A stretch of 64,000 bases of DNA from Burkholderia arboris (GCF_902499125.1 NZ_CABVPX010000037.1:1-64000); one strand, 5' to 3'; shown: positions 1 through 7,544, counted from the stretch's first letter. Program-made: numbers and translations. Notes: generated by a model not told the origin, from the letters alone.

Positions 1-69
1 GACCGTGAAACGACTCTACGCCGATGATAGTGCGGATTCCCGTGTGAAAGTAGGTAATCGTCAGGCTCC
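1..69 (+). rRNA. rrf: 5S ribosomal RNA, 3' part only
   Basis: The window opens inside a 5S rRNA. The run beginning GACCGTGAAACGACTC and ending in GTAATCGTCAGGCT is the conserved 3' half of betaproteobacterial 5S rRNA; GTCAGGC is the 3' arm of the terminal helix. The 5' half and the rest of the rRNA operon lie outside to the left. The exact 3' end is uncertain by a few bases. An intrinsic terminator follows directly, as expected at the end of an rrn operon. Confidence 0.9.
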
Positions 70-81
70 CTAAGCCAGAAA

Positions 82-107
82 CCCCCGCCCGAAAGGCGGG
101 GGTTTTT
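82..107 (+). terminator. Intrinsic terminator of the rRNA operon
   Basis: CCCCCGCC at 82-89 pairs with GGCGGGGG at 95-102 around the loop CGAAA, followed by five T at 103-107. This is a GC-rich 8-bp stem with a U tract, directly after the 5S rRNA. Confidence 0.9.
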
Positions 108-807
108 GCATTTGAGCGACGGAAATGTGCGATGCCGGCCACGCGAAATGCGCCCGGTGCTGCGGCGCCGACGGGAGTCGATTCGGACCGAGGCGCATCC
201 ACTCAATCGGCGCAAATTTACTCCGACGACCTGGGTTGGCCGAGCTCCAGCAATTGGTGTTGTCGAGGCTGACATCCTCCCGCCGACTGTTCGAAGTGGT
301 GCCGCTCTCGGTCGGCAGCCGGTCTGGTGGAGCGCTCGACCGCCTATCCGCTGCAATTTCCCGCCAGGGATTTACGCAATGCCGTGCGCGGCCCGGCGTT
401 GTGCGTTTTACCGCCGGAAATTAACTATCTCTTCTCATCTGCACGCGTACTGAACGTTTCTTCTGTGAAAATTGCCGCTTCCATCCCGTCGCAGCTAGGC
501 GTGCTTCGCGTATCTCGCAACGAGGTTCGCTGCCCGCGTGACGCGCATGCTGCGTTTGGTTTGTCTGAGCTTCGACGTCTGCCGTCGAAGGCGCCGAATG
601 ACCGCGGCGCAATGAAACCGCGCGTCAGAATTGCGTCGGATCGAGCGAAGTGGTGCTATTAAGCGCCGTTCGTCTCGTAATCTACGAGATATCACCCCCA
701 ACCGATTCATCCGAGGCGTAGGGCGCCAGGCCAGGTTCGCCGCAAAGGCAAAGGATACGACCGCGGTGCAAGTTGCAACGTGTGTGCGCGTCGCTGGGCG
801 GGCGCCT
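108..807. other. 700-bp gap with no convincing gene
   Basis: Both strands carry only short overlapping open frames of 60-120 codons with no recognisable motif, no good ribosome binding site and no family resemblance. I see no tRNA, insertion sequence end or CRISPR repeat. One short dyad is present at 673-689: TCTCGTA and TACGAGA around ATC. It could be a protein binding site or chance. The stretch looks less GC-biased than the flanking core genes, which would fit decayed or spacer DNA. Confidence 0.5.
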
Positions 808-1764
808 TCAGAAGTCCGCGCTGTTCTTTTTGACGAGCATGGGTTGGCCGGCTCGTAGCGCATAGATTTCCTCGATGAGCGAATAGGCCGTGCCGCCGAA
901 GCAATCCCTTCCTTCGCCGATCAGAGCAAAGCGCGCGCCGCTTGCGTCGATGCGGATCGATCGCACCGCGCACGCCGTGCTTGAATCGCTCAGTGCGGAA
1001 TCCTTGGTTGGCGGAAACCGCCGCGTCGTGTTTCGGCCTCGATCCCGGGTCAGCACGAGCATCGCAGGGCAGCGCATGTCGGACGTCGACGCCGCGGCGT
1101 CACAGGCCAGCTTTCCAGCGTCTTCGGAGGGGTGCGGCGCAGCGAAAGCGCCCGCATCGAACCCCACGCAGATATTCGCGTTCAACTGAACGAGGCGGGC
1201 ATCGTACGGGCATGCAGGATGCCGCGTGTACGCAGCGGATTCGCTGCGATAAGCCGACCAGATGCTGACATTGGCCGGTTTGCACGAAGGGGCGAGGCAA
1301 TGGGCGCTGCACTGCAGGACGTTCGCCGAGATCGCGGCGCCGAGCTTGTGAGGCAAGCCTGCGCGTGGACGCATATCGTCGCCGAGCAAGGGCTGTAACA
1401 CGTCCAGGCAGGCCGCGCTGCCGGATATGGTTGGCGGGGCGCCGTCGCCGGCGGCGATGAGGTAGGCGGACGCGTCGTTGAGCAGCCACGCGTAGGCGAT
1501 CGCGTCCTGATTCATCGGCCGTGCTGCAGGCGAGCTGCTATGTGCCGAGCTCAGGCAGCCGGCATCGAGCGCCGGCTTCAACCTGTCATAAGCAGCGAGC
1601 GCTGCAGCTGTCCTTGGACGTCCCGCGGTGCGGCTGTCCTCCAGGGCCTGCTGACGCACTTTCGTAATCGTGCTCGAGCGACACGGGGTGTCTGTCGGTT
1701 CGGCCGCATGTGCGGTCAGCGCCGTCAAGGTCGTGAAGGTGATCGCAAGAGCAAGCAGGCGCAT
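808..1764 (-). CDS. Secreted Cys-rich protein of unknown function
   Basis: I do not recognise this 318-residue protein. It begins with a clear Sec signal peptide: MRLL, then a hydrophobic stretch to about residue 18 and a likely cut after AHA or AHAA near residues 20-21. The mature part has 12 cysteines spread over its length, including a cluster QCSAHCLAPSCKP in the middle, which suggests a disulfide-bonded periplasmic or secreted protein. It has no transmembrane helix after the signal, no lipobox and no catalytic motif that I know. It stands alone, on the opposite strand to the rRNA and tRNA/tuf transcripts on either side. The intact frame and signal peptide argue that it is a real gene. 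Confidence 0.7.
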   Translation of the reverse strand: MRLLALAITFTTLTALTAHAAEPTDTPCRSSTITKVRQQALEDSRTAGRPRTAAALAAYDRLKPALDAGCLSSAHSSSPAARPMNQDAIAYAWLLNDASAYLIAAGDGAPPTISGSAACLDVLQPLLGDDMRPRAGLPHKLGAAISANVLQCSAHCLAPSCKPANVSIWSAYRSESAAYTRHPACPYDARLVQLNANICVGFDAGAFAAPHPSEDAGKLACDAAASTSDMRCPAMLVLTRDRGRNTTRRFPPTKDSALSDSSTACAVRSIRIDASGARFALIGEGRDCFGGTAYSLIEEIYALRAGQPMLVKKNSADF

Positions 1765-2072
1765 GAGGGTTCGTGCGGGAAGATGATGGAAGGCTAGGGA
1801 TGGTATCGCGACGCCTGCGGAAGTCAGCAGGGGGACACGCTATCGGCACTTCTTCGTGCCTGAGCGGCGGCTCCATTGTCGGGTCCAGCCGCCGGGAGGA
1901 TCGGAAAAGCCCGCTGCGTACGGCCGGTAGCTCGCGTCAGGCCGGCGCGTCATGGGTAGCGAGAAGCCCCGCTTTCCCGCGAGCAGCGCGAGCCTGAAGC
2001 CGCCAAGAACACCGCGGCCGGGGCCGACGAAGTCGTCCGGCACGAAATTTGCGGAATTTTTGCATCTCCCGC

Positions 2073-2101
2073 TTGGCATAGTGCGAAAGAGGTCGTATGA
2101 T
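2073..2101 (+). promoter_or_regulatory. Sigma-70-like promoter, upstream (distal)
   Basis: TTGGCA at 2073-2078 and TATGAT at 2096-2101 are separated by 17 bp, a near-consensus pair. The predicted start is near 2108. The nearest plus-strand product is tRNA-Tyr 205 bp downstream, so this is either a distal promoter of the tRNA/tuf operon or the promoter of a short unannotated RNA. Confidence 0.5.
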
Positions 2102-2116
2102 GGCGGTCTTTCGTTT

Positions 2117-2142
2117 TTAGCGCAGATGCAGATCGGCGCTAA
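2117..2142 (+). other. Hairpin in the predicted 5' part of the distal transcript
   Basis: TTAGCGC at 2117-2123 pairs with GCGCTAA at 2136-2142 around a 12-nt loop. There is no T run after it, so it is not a terminator. It lies about 10 nt after the start predicted from the promoter at 2073-2101. Confidence 0.4.
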
Positions 2143-2269
2143 GGGCGGAGTCTGACGAAGATGTGGCGCCGGTCGGCAACATCTCGCGCTTGCCTTAGCC
2201 GGGCAGGGGCGGGGGATCGGTGGTAAAGCAGGAGTCGGGAAGAAAGTGAAAATAATCTTCCGGATGTGC

Positions 2270-2298
2270 TTGACACGAGTGCGATGCACCCCCATAAT
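2270..2298 (+). promoter_or_regulatory. Strong promoter of the tRNA-Tyr/Gly/Thr-tuf operon
   Basis: A perfect -35 box TTGACA at 2270-2275 is followed after 17 bp by CATAAT at 2293-2298. The predicted start is near 2305, just before the tRNA-Tyr 5' end at 2313. This is a typical stable-RNA promoter. Confidence 0.8.
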
Positions 2299-2312
2299 CG
2301 TCAGTTCTCTAC

Positions 2313-2398
2313 GGAGGGGTGCCCGAGTGGCTAAAGGGGGCAGACTGTAAATCTGTTGGCTTACGCCTACGTTGGTTCGAATCCAACCTCCTCCACCA
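2313..2398 (+). tRNA. tRNA-Tyr (anticodon GTA)
   Basis: An 86-nt class II tRNA with the CCA end encoded at 2396-2398. The acceptor GGAGGGG pairs with CTCCTCC, the anticodon arm reads CAGACTGTAAATCTG with GTA in the loop, a long variable arm follows, and the T loop is GGTTCGAATCC. It is the first of three tRNAs ahead of tuf, the arrangement also known from the E. coli tufB operon. Confidence 0.97.
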
Positions 2399-2441
2399 AG
2401 ATATCAGCGCAGTGAGCGGTAAGGAATCGTTAGTGGCCCGT

Positions 2442-2515
2442 GCGGGTGTAGCTCAATGGTAGAGCAGAAGCCTTCCAAGCTTACGACGAGGGTTCGATTC
2501 CCTTCACCCGCTCCA
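2442..2515 (+). tRNA. tRNA-Gly (anticodon TCC)
   Basis: 74 nt including the encoded CCA. The acceptor GCGGGTG pairs with CACCCGC, the anticodon loop is CTTCCAA, and the T arm contains GGGTTCGATTCCC. It is cotranscribed with its tRNA neighbours and tuf. Confidence 0.97.
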
Positions 2516-2539
2516 GACCGCTAAGTTGAAGCTTAAAGC

Positions 2540-2614
<75 letters not shown>

Positions 2615-2680
2615 GCAGTAAAAAGTCAGTGTCTTGTTTGCGCGCGGCGCAACCTGTGAAATTCCTTTTGGGAGTCGAAA

Positions 2681-3871
2681 ATGGCCAAGGGTAAATTCGA
2701 GCGGACCAAGCCGCACGTGAACGTTGGTACGATTGGTCACGTTGACCACGGCAAGACGACGCTGACGGCAGCGATCACGACGGTTCTGACGAAGAAGTTC
2801 GGCGGCGAAGCGAAGGCGTACGACCAGATCGACGCGGCACCGGAAGAAAAGGCGCGCGGCATCACGATCAACACGGCACACGTCGAGTACGAAACGGCTA
2901 ACCGCCACTACGCACACGTCGACTGCCCGGGCCACGCTGACTATGTGAAGAACATGATCACGGGCGCAGCGCAGATGGACGGCGCGATCCTGGTTTGCTC
3001 GGCAGCTGACGGCCCGATGCCGCAGACGCGTGAGCACATCCTGCTGGCCCGTCAGGTTGGCGTTCCGTACATCATCGTGTTCCTGAACAAGTGCGACATG
3101 GTGGACGACGCTGAACTGCTCGAGCTGGTCGAGATGGAAGTTCGCGAACTCCTGTCGAAGTACGACTTCCCGGGCGACGACACGCCGATCGTGAAGGGTT
3201 CGGCGAAGCTGGCGCTGGAAGGCGACACGGGCGAGCTGGGCGAAGTGGCGATCATGAGCCTGGCCGACGCGCTGGACACGTACATCCCGACGCCGGAGCG
3301 TGCAGTTGACGGCGCGTTCCTGATGCCGGTGGAAGACGTGTTCTCGATCTCGGGCCGTGGTACGGTTGTGACGGGTCGTGTCGAGCGCGGCATCGTGAAG
3401 GTCGGCGAAGAAATCGAAATCGTCGGTATCAAGCCGACGGTGAAGACGACCTGCACGGGCGTTGAAATGTTCCGCAAGCTGCTGGACCAAGGTCAGGCAG
3501 GCGACAACGTGGGTATCCTGCTGCGCGGCACGAAGCGTGAAGACGTGGAGCGTGGCCAGGTTCTGGCGAAGCCGGGTTCGATCACGCCGCACACGCACTT
3601 CACGGCTGAAGTGTACGTGCTGAGCAAGGACGAAGGCGGCCGTCACACGCCGTTCTTCAACAACTACCGTCCGCAGTTCTACTTCCGTACGACGGACGTG
3701 ACGGGCTCGATCGAGCTGCCGAAGGACAAGGAAATGGTGATGCCGGGCGACAACGTGTCGATCACGGTGAAGCTGATCGCTCCGATCGCGATGGAAGAAG
3801 GTCTGCGCTTCGCAATCCGCGAAGGCGGCCGTACGGTCGGCGCCGGCGTCGTCGCCAAGATCATCGAGTAA
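2681..3871 (+). CDS. tuf: Elongation factor Tu, copy 1
   Basis: EF-Tu is the GTPase that delivers aminoacyl-tRNA to the ribosomal A site. The 396-residue protein has the full family length. The GTP-binding motifs are GHVDHGKT (residues 19-26), DCPGH near 81 and NKCD near 136; the two beta-barrel domains follow. The ATG follows a GGGAG ribosome site. It is cotranscribed with three upstream tRNAs and followed by tRNA-Trp and secE. The protein is identical to the second copy at 21887, and the DNA differs only in codons 2 and 3 (GCC AAG here, GCA AAA there). Confidence 0.98.
   Translation: MAKGKFERTKPHVNVGTIGHVDHGKTTLTAAITTVLTKKFGGEAKAYDQIDAAPEEKARGITINTAHVEYETANRHYAHVDCPGHADYVKNMITGAAQMDGAILVCSAADGPMPQTREHILLARQVGVPYIIVFLNKCDMVDDAELLELVEMEVRELLSKYDFPGDDTPIVKGSAKLALEGDTGELGEVAIMSLADALDTYIPTPERAVDGAFLMPVEDVFSISGRGTVVTGRVERGIVKVGEEIEIVGIKPTVKTTCTGVEMFRKLLDQGQAGDNVGILLRGTKREDVERGQVLAKPGSITPHTHFTAEVYVLSKDEGGRHTPFFNNYRPQFYFRTTDVTGSIELPKDKEMVMPGDNVSITVKLIAPIAMEEGLRFAIREGGRTVGAGVVAKIIE
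2690..3871 (+). repeat. Near-perfect repeat: tuf copy 1
   Basis: From codon 4 to the stop codon this stretch matches 21896-23077 base for base wherever I compared the two. Identity ends sharply at the stop (GCCAG here, CATCG there) and just inside the start. This is the pattern of gene conversion between duplicate tuf genes, not a mobile element. Confidence 0.9.
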
Positions 3872-3896
3872 GCCAGTTATTCGTTGATCGACAGTT

Positions 3897-3922
3897 TTGG
3901 GGCTGGCAACAGCCGGCCCCAA
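3897..3922 (+). other. Hairpin between tuf and tRNA-Trp
   Basis: TTGGGGC and GGC at 3897-3907 pair with GCC and GCCCCAA at 3912-3922 (11 bp with one T-G wobble). There is no U tract after it, so it is more likely an RNA processing or 3'-end stabilising structure than a terminator. Confidence 0.5.
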
Positions 3923-3930
3923 CATGGTTT

Positions 3931-4006
3931 AGGGGTATAGCTCAACTGGCAGAGCGTCGGTCTCCAAAACCGAAGGTTGGGGGTTCGATTCCCTCTGCCC
4001 CTGCCA
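3931..4006 (+). tRNA. tRNA-Trp (anticodon CCA)
   Basis: 76 nt with the CCA end encoded. The acceptor AGGGGTA pairs with TGCCCCT, the anticodon loop is CTCCAAA with CCA, and the T arm contains GGGGGTTCGATTCCC. tRNA-Trp directly before secE-nusG is a common bacterial arrangement. Confidence 0.97.
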
Positions 4007-4013
4007 AAAAATA

Positions 4014-4041
4014 GCCACGTGTCCTACGTGGCATTTGTTTT
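4014..4041 (+). terminator. Weak terminator or attenuator between tRNA-Trp and secE
   Basis: GCCACGT at 4014-4020 pairs with ACGTGGC at 4026-4032 around GTCCT, followed by ATTTGTTTT. The stem is short and the U tract is interrupted, so partial read-through into secE is likely. Confidence 0.5.
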
Positions 4042-4049
4042 AAGGTGTT

Positions 4050-4430
4050 ATGGCGAATCCATCCGTCGAAACTGTAAATACCTCCGGCGATAAGCTGATG
4101 CTGGCCCTGGGCGTATTGTTGGTCTTGGCCGGATTCGTGGGCTTCTTCTGGCTGGCCAATCAGCAGTGGTATGTCCGCGGTGCCGCGTTGGCGGTAGGTA
4201 TCATCGCCGGCGTGGCCGTCGGGCTGATGTCCGCCCCTGGCAAGAGCCTCATCGCCTTTGCCAAGGATTCGTACAAGGAAGTCCGTAAGGTCGTTTGGCC
4301 CACCCGCAAGGAAGCAACGCAAACCACACTCGTCGTGTTCGGTTTCGTGCTCGTGATGGCGATTTTCCTCTGGTTGAGTGACAAATCGATCGAATGGGTG
4401 ATTTTCTCGGCGATTCTGGGTTGGAAATGA
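4050..4430 (+). CDS. secE: Preprotein translocase subunit SecE
   Basis: SecE is the small essential subunit of the SecYEG protein-conducting channel in the inner membrane. At 126 residues it has the three-helix proteobacterial form rather than the single-helix form: two hydrophobic segments fill residues 10-60, then the conserved cytoplasmic amphipathic stretch KDSYKEVRKVVWPTRKEA near residue 75 and a last membrane helix near the C-terminus. One base separates its stop from the nusG start, so the two are translated from one message. Confidence 0.97.
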   Translation: MANPSVETVNTSGDKLMLALGVLLVLAGFVGFFWLANQQWYVRGAALAVGIIAGVAVGLMSAPGKSLIAFAKDSYKEVRKVVWPTRKEATQTTLVVFGFVLVMAIFLWLSDKSIEWVIFSAILGWK

Positions 4431-4431
4431 T

Positions 4432-4989
4432 ATGAGCGATACTCCGGCATCCCCGAGCGGAAAACGTTGGTACGTCGTGCACGCCTACTCCGGTATGGAG
4501 AAGAGCGTGCAACGTGCGCTTCAGGAGCGCATCGAACGTGCTGGCATGCAGGACAAATTCGGTCAGATCCTGGTCCCGACCGAAGAAGTGGTCGAAGTCA
4601 AAGGCGGCCACAAGGCTGTGACCGAGCGTCGTTTCTTCCCCGGCTACGTGCTGGTGGAAATGGAAATGACGGACGAAACGTGGCACCTCGTGAAGAACAC
4701 TGCGAAGGTCACCGGTTTCGTCGGCGGTGCGCGTAACCGCCCGACCCCGATTTCCCCGAAGGAAGTCGAAAAGATCATGTCGCAGATGCAGGAAGGCGTC
4801 GAAAAGCCGCGCCCGAAGACCCTGTTCGAAGTCGGCGAGATGGTGCGTGTCAAGGAAGGCCCGTTCACGGACTTCAACGGCACCGTCGAGGAAGTCAACT
4901 ACGAAAAATCGCGCGTGCGTGTGTCGGTCACCATCTTTGGCCGATCCACCCCGGTCGAACTCGAATTCGGCCAGGTCGAAAAAGTTTGA
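4432..4989 (+). CDS. nusG: Transcription termination/antitermination factor NusG
   Basis: NusG binds RNA polymerase, suppresses pausing, links to Rho and couples transcription with translation through ribosomal protein S10. The 185-residue protein has the N-terminal NGN domain (KRWYVVHAYSGMEK near residue 11, then PGYVLVEME) and a C-terminal KOW domain (VGEMVRVKEGPFTDFNGTV near residue 132). Length and domain order are normal. It is in an operon with secE and followed by a hairpin before rplK. Confidence 0.98.
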   Translation: MSDTPASPSGKRWYVVHAYSGMEKSVQRALQERIERAGMQDKFGQILVPTEEVVEVKGGHKAVTERRFFPGYVLVEMEMTDETWHLVKNTAKVTGFVGGARNRPTPISPKEVEKIMSQMQEGVEKPRPKTLFEVGEMVRVKEGPFTDFNGTVEEVNYEKSRVRVSVTIFGRSTPVELEFGQVEKV

Positions 4990-4998
4990 TCCCGATTC

Positions 4999-5022
4999 GG
5001 TGGGCAGCCTCGGCTGCCCACC
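4999..5022 (+). other. Strong hairpin between nusG and rplK
   Basis: GGTGGGCAGC at 4999-5008 pairs perfectly with GCTGCCCACC at 5013-5022 around CTCG. The downstream sequence TTCGCGCTT lacks a real U tract, so this may be a weak terminator, a processing site or part of a leader for the L11 operon. Confidence 0.5.
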
Positions 5023-5131
5023 TTCGCGCTTACGGCCCGCGTCATGGCCGTTGAGGAGCGTCAGTAGCCAGCGGCGAACGCGCGTTATTACTCACCGAAC
5101 GCCTTCTCTGGCGTTCCAATGAGGTTCACAA

Positions 5132-5563
5132 ATGGCAAAGAAGATTATCGGCTTTATCAAGCTGCAGATCCCTGCAGGTAAAGCCAACCCGTCGCCGCCG
5201 GTCGGTCCGGCACTGGGCCAGCGCGGCCTGAACATCATGGAGTTCTGCAAGGCGTTCAACGCGCAGACTCAAGGCATGGAGCCGGGTCTGCCGGTGCCGG
5301 TGGTCATCACGGCATTCGCTGACAAGAGCTTCACGTTCGTGATGAAGACGCCGCCGGCAACCGTCCTGATCAAGAAGGCGGCGAAGGTGGACAAGGGCTC
5401 GAGCAAGCCGCACACCGACAAGGTCGGTTCGATCACGCGCGCTCAAGCCGAAGAAATCGCAAAGACCAAGATGCCGGACCTTACGGCAGCTGATCTGGAC
5501 GCAGCCGTTCGCACCATCGCTGGTAGCGCACGCTCGATGGGCATCACTGTGGAGGGCGTGTAA
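5132..5563 (+). CDS. rplK: 50S ribosomal protein L11
   Basis: L11 binds the GTPase-associated region of 23S rRNA and takes part in factor binding and the stringent response. The 143-residue protein has the N-terminal motif KLQIPAGKANPSPPVGPALG (from about residue 10) and the C-terminal RNA-binding domain ending in RSMGITVEGV. The ATG is preceded by a GAGG ribosome site. The stop lies directly against the rplA start, so the pair is co-translated; in other bacteria L1 binding to the start of this message represses both. Confidence 0.98.
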   Translation: MAKKIIGFIKLQIPAGKANPSPPVGPALGQRGLNIMEFCKAFNAQTQGMEPGLPVPVVITAFADKSFTFVMKTPPATVLIKKAAKVDKGSSKPHTDKVGSITRAQAEEIAKTKMPDLTAADLDAAVRTIAGSARSMGITVEGV

Positions 5564-6262
5564 ATGGCTAAGATCTCCAAGCGCCGTCAGGCATTTGCCG
5601 CCAAGGTTGATCGTCAGAAGCTGTACGCGATCGAAGACGCACTGAGCCTCGTGAAGGAATGCGCGAGCGCGAAGTTCGACGAATCGATCGACGTCGCAGT
5701 CCAGCTCGGCATCGATGCAAAGAAGTCGGACCAGGTCGTTCGTGGTTCGGTCGTTCTGCCGGCCGGTACGGGCAAGTCGGTTCGCGTTGCTGTGTTCGCG
5801 CAAGGCGAGAAGGCTGAGCAAGCACGTGCGGCAGGTGCGGAAATCGTCGGTATGGAAGACCTGGCTGAGCAGATCAAGGCTGGCCAGATGGACTTCGACA
5901 TCGTGATCGCTTCGCCGGACACGATGCGTATCGTCGGTACGCTCGGCCAGATCCTCGGCCCGCGCGGCCTGATGCCGAACCCGAAGGTCGGTACGGTCAC
6001 GCCGGACGTCGCAACCGCCGTCAAGAACGCGAAGGCCGGTCAGGTGCAATTCCGTGTCGACAAGGCCGGTATCATCCACGCGACCATCGGCCGTGCATCG
6101 TTCGAGCCGACCGCGCTGCGTTCGAACCTGTCGGCGCTGATCGAAGCGCTGCAGAAGGCGAAGCCGGCAACGAGCAAGGGCGTCTACCTGCGCAAGATCG
6201 CACTGTCGAGCACGATGGGCGTCGGCGTGCGTGTCGACCAGGCTACGCTGGCAGCACAGTAA
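5564..6262 (+). CDS. rplA: 50S ribosomal protein L1
   Basis: L1 forms the mobile L1 stalk near the E site and is a known translational repressor of the L11 operon. The 232-residue protein shows the L1 signature around IASPDTMRIVGTLGQILGPR and GLMPNPKVGTVT (about residues 110-150). No base separates it from the rplK stop codon. It is followed by a long structured leader before rplJ. Confidence 0.98.
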   Translation: MAKISKRRQAFAAKVDRQKLYAIEDALSLVKECASAKFDESIDVAVQLGIDAKKSDQVVRGSVVLPAGTGKSVRVAVFAQGEKAEQARAAGAEIVGMEDLAEQIKAGQMDFDIVIASPDTMRIVGTLGQILGPRGLMPNPKVGTVTPDVATAVKNAKAGQVQFRVDKAGIIHATIGRASFEPTALRSNLSALIEALQKAKPATSKGVYLRKIALSSTMGVGVRVDQATLAAQ

Positions 6263-6273
6263 GCAAGTATTCG

Positions 6274-6297
6274 GGCCGCTTCGTTCGCGAAGCGGCC
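6274..6297 (+). other. Stable UUCG-capped hairpin after rplA
   Basis: GGCCGCTTCG at 6274-6283 pairs perfectly with CGAAGCGGCC at 6288-6297 around TTCG. It is a 10-bp stem with a stabilising tetraloop and no U tract, so it probably protects the rplKA 3' end or marks a processing point. Confidence 0.6.
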
Positions 6298-6312
6298 TAC
6301 ATGGGCTTTGGG

Positions 6313-6401
6313 CGGTTGTTCGTGCAGCAAGGCGAACAACCGGTTATCAAAGACCGTTGGTGGGGCGCAGCAGTCAGGTGATCCCTTAATTCAAGCCAAC
6401 G
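6313..6401 (+). promoter_or_regulatory. Candidate L10 leader (autoregulatory mRNA structure of rplJL)
   Basis: Two helices stand out in the spacer before rplJ: CGGTTGTTCG (6313-6322) with CGAACAACCG (6333-6342), and CGTTGG (6355-6360) closing with CCAACG (6396-6401) around an asymmetric region containing GGTGATCCCTTAA. In many bacteria L10 or the L10-L12 complex binds a leader at this place and represses rplJL. Position and shape fit that family, but I could not align it to the family model. Confidence 0.55.
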
Positions 6402-6557
6402 CAGATGGCGAACCCGAAAAAGTTTTGCAGTGGTGAAGCCGCAGGCCGTGAAGCGATTCGCGGCGTGAGGTGGAAATACTCCTAACGAGGTCGGACGCCG
6501 TTGTTGAACGAGGTACGCGAGGTTTCGTGCCGAACGTATCGTTTCTGGAGGCTAACC

Positions 6558-7055
6558 GTGCCGCTTAATAGAGAAGACAAGCAAGCCGTCGTCGCTGAGG
6601 TTTCCGCGCAAGTCGCGAAGGCCCAGACCGTTGTGCTGGCTGAGTATCGTGGAATTGCGGTTGGCGATCTGACCAAGCTGCGCGCGCAAGCGCGTGAGCA
6701 AAAGGTTTACCTGCGCGTGTTGAAGAACACGCTGGCGCGTCGCGCTGTTGAAGGTACGCCGTTTGCTCCGCTGGCAGAGCAGATGACTGGTCCGCTGATC
6801 TACGGCATCTCGGAAGATGCAATTGCTGCTGCTAAGGTCGTCAACGACTTCGGCAAGAGCAATGACAAGTTGATCATCAAGGCTGGTTCGTTCGATGGCA
6901 AGGTGATGGACAAGGCTGGCGTGCAAGCGCTGGCAAGCATCCCGAGCCGCGAAGAACTGCTCTCGAAGCTGCTGTTCGTTATGCAATCGCCTGTTTCTGG
7001 CTTCGCGCGTGCTCTCGCCGCGCTGGCCGAGAAGAAGCAAGCGGAAGCTGCGTAA
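6558..7055 (+). CDS. rplJ: 50S ribosomal protein L10
   Basis: L10 anchors the L7/L12 dimers to the ribosomal stalk. I start it at the GTG at 6558, which gives PLNREDKQAVVAEV as the usual N-terminus, 165 residues and a TGGAGG ribosome site 8-10 bases upstream; the longer in-frame extension to 6501 has no family match. The N-terminal part holds the rRNA-binding region (VVLAEYRGIAVGDLTKLR), and the C-terminal helix SGFARALAALAEKKQAEAA binds L12. It is paired with rplL and preceded by the L10-type leader. Confidence 0.97.
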   Translation: MPLNREDKQAVVAEVSAQVAKAQTVVLAEYRGIAVGDLTKLRAQAREQKVYLRVLKNTLARRAVEGTPFAPLAEQMTGPLIYGISEDAIAAAKVVNDFGKSNDKLIIKAGSFDGKVMDKAGVQALASIPSREELLSKLLFVMQSPVSGFARALAALAEKKQAEAA

Positions 7056-7118
7056 GCGAACGTGCATCAGCGTTACTGATCGCTGGCTGTATCCGAATTC
7101 AATTTAGGAGTATTTCAA

Positions 7119-7493
7119 ATGGCAATCGCAAAAGAAGACATCCTGGCAGCAGTCGAAGGGATGACCGTTCTGGAACTGAACGAACTGGTCAAGGCGTTCG
7201 AAGAGAAGTTTGGCGTGTCGGCAGCTGCAGTGGCAGTCGCTGGCCCGGCAGGCGGCGGCGCTGCTGCTGCTGCAGAAGAGAAGACCGAATTCACGGTCGT
7301 CCTGGCTGAAGCCGGCGCCAACAAGGTTTCGGTCATCAAGGCCGTTCGCGAACTGACGGGCCTGGGCCTGAAGGAAGCGAAGGACCTGGTTGACGGTGCA
7401 CCGAAGCCGGTCAAGGAAGGCGTCGACAAGGCTGCTGCTGAAGAAGCCAAGAAGAAGCTGGAAGAAGCAGGCGCGAAGGTCGAAGTCAAGTAA
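7119..7493 (+). CDS. rplL: 50S ribosomal protein L7/L12
   Basis: L7/L12 forms the flexible stalk that recruits elongation and initiation factors. The 124-residue protein has an N-terminal dimerisation helix pair, an Ala/Gly-rich hinge around residues 38-52, and the C-terminal factor-binding domain with VIKAVRELTGLGLKEAKDLV. An AGGAG site precedes the ATG. The attenuator after it at 7514-7544 fits the known need to make L12 in excess over RNA polymerase subunits. Confidence 0.98.
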   Translation: MAIAKEDILAAVEGMTVLELNELVKAFEEKFGVSAAAVAVAGPAGGGAAAAAEEKTEFTVVLAEAGANKVSVIKAVRELTGLGLKEAKDLVDGAPKPVKEGVDKAAAEEAKKKLEEAGAKVEVK

Positions 7494-7513
7494 GTTTCGA
7501 CGCGCTGTGCGAG

Positions 7514-7544
7514 GGCTGGCGGTATTTTCACCGCCAGCCTTTTT
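7514..7544 (+). terminator. Attenuator/terminator between rplL and rpoB
   Basis: GGCTGGCGG at 7514-7522 pairs perfectly with CCGCCAGCC at 7531-7539 around an 8-nt loop, followed by TTTTT at 7540-7544. In E. coli a partial terminator at the same place lowers rpoBC transcription relative to rplJL. I infer the same role here. Confidence 0.8.

Larger units (their letters stand above)
1765..2269. other. Gene-free spacer between the secreted protein and the tRNA/tuf operon
   Basis: About 500 bp without a supported gene. A 151-codon minus-strand frame (1840-2295) crosses it but has no recognisable content and overlaps the tRNA promoter, so I do not call it. The spacer contains a promoter-like element at 2073-2101 and a hairpin at 2117-2142, listed separately. 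Confidence 0.5.

Noticed and set aside
1840..2295. Minus-strand open frame of 151 codons before tRNA-Tyr
   Set aside because: No ribosome site, no recognisable content, and it would cross the strong tRNA promoter. It could hold a shorter real peptide, but nothing supports one.
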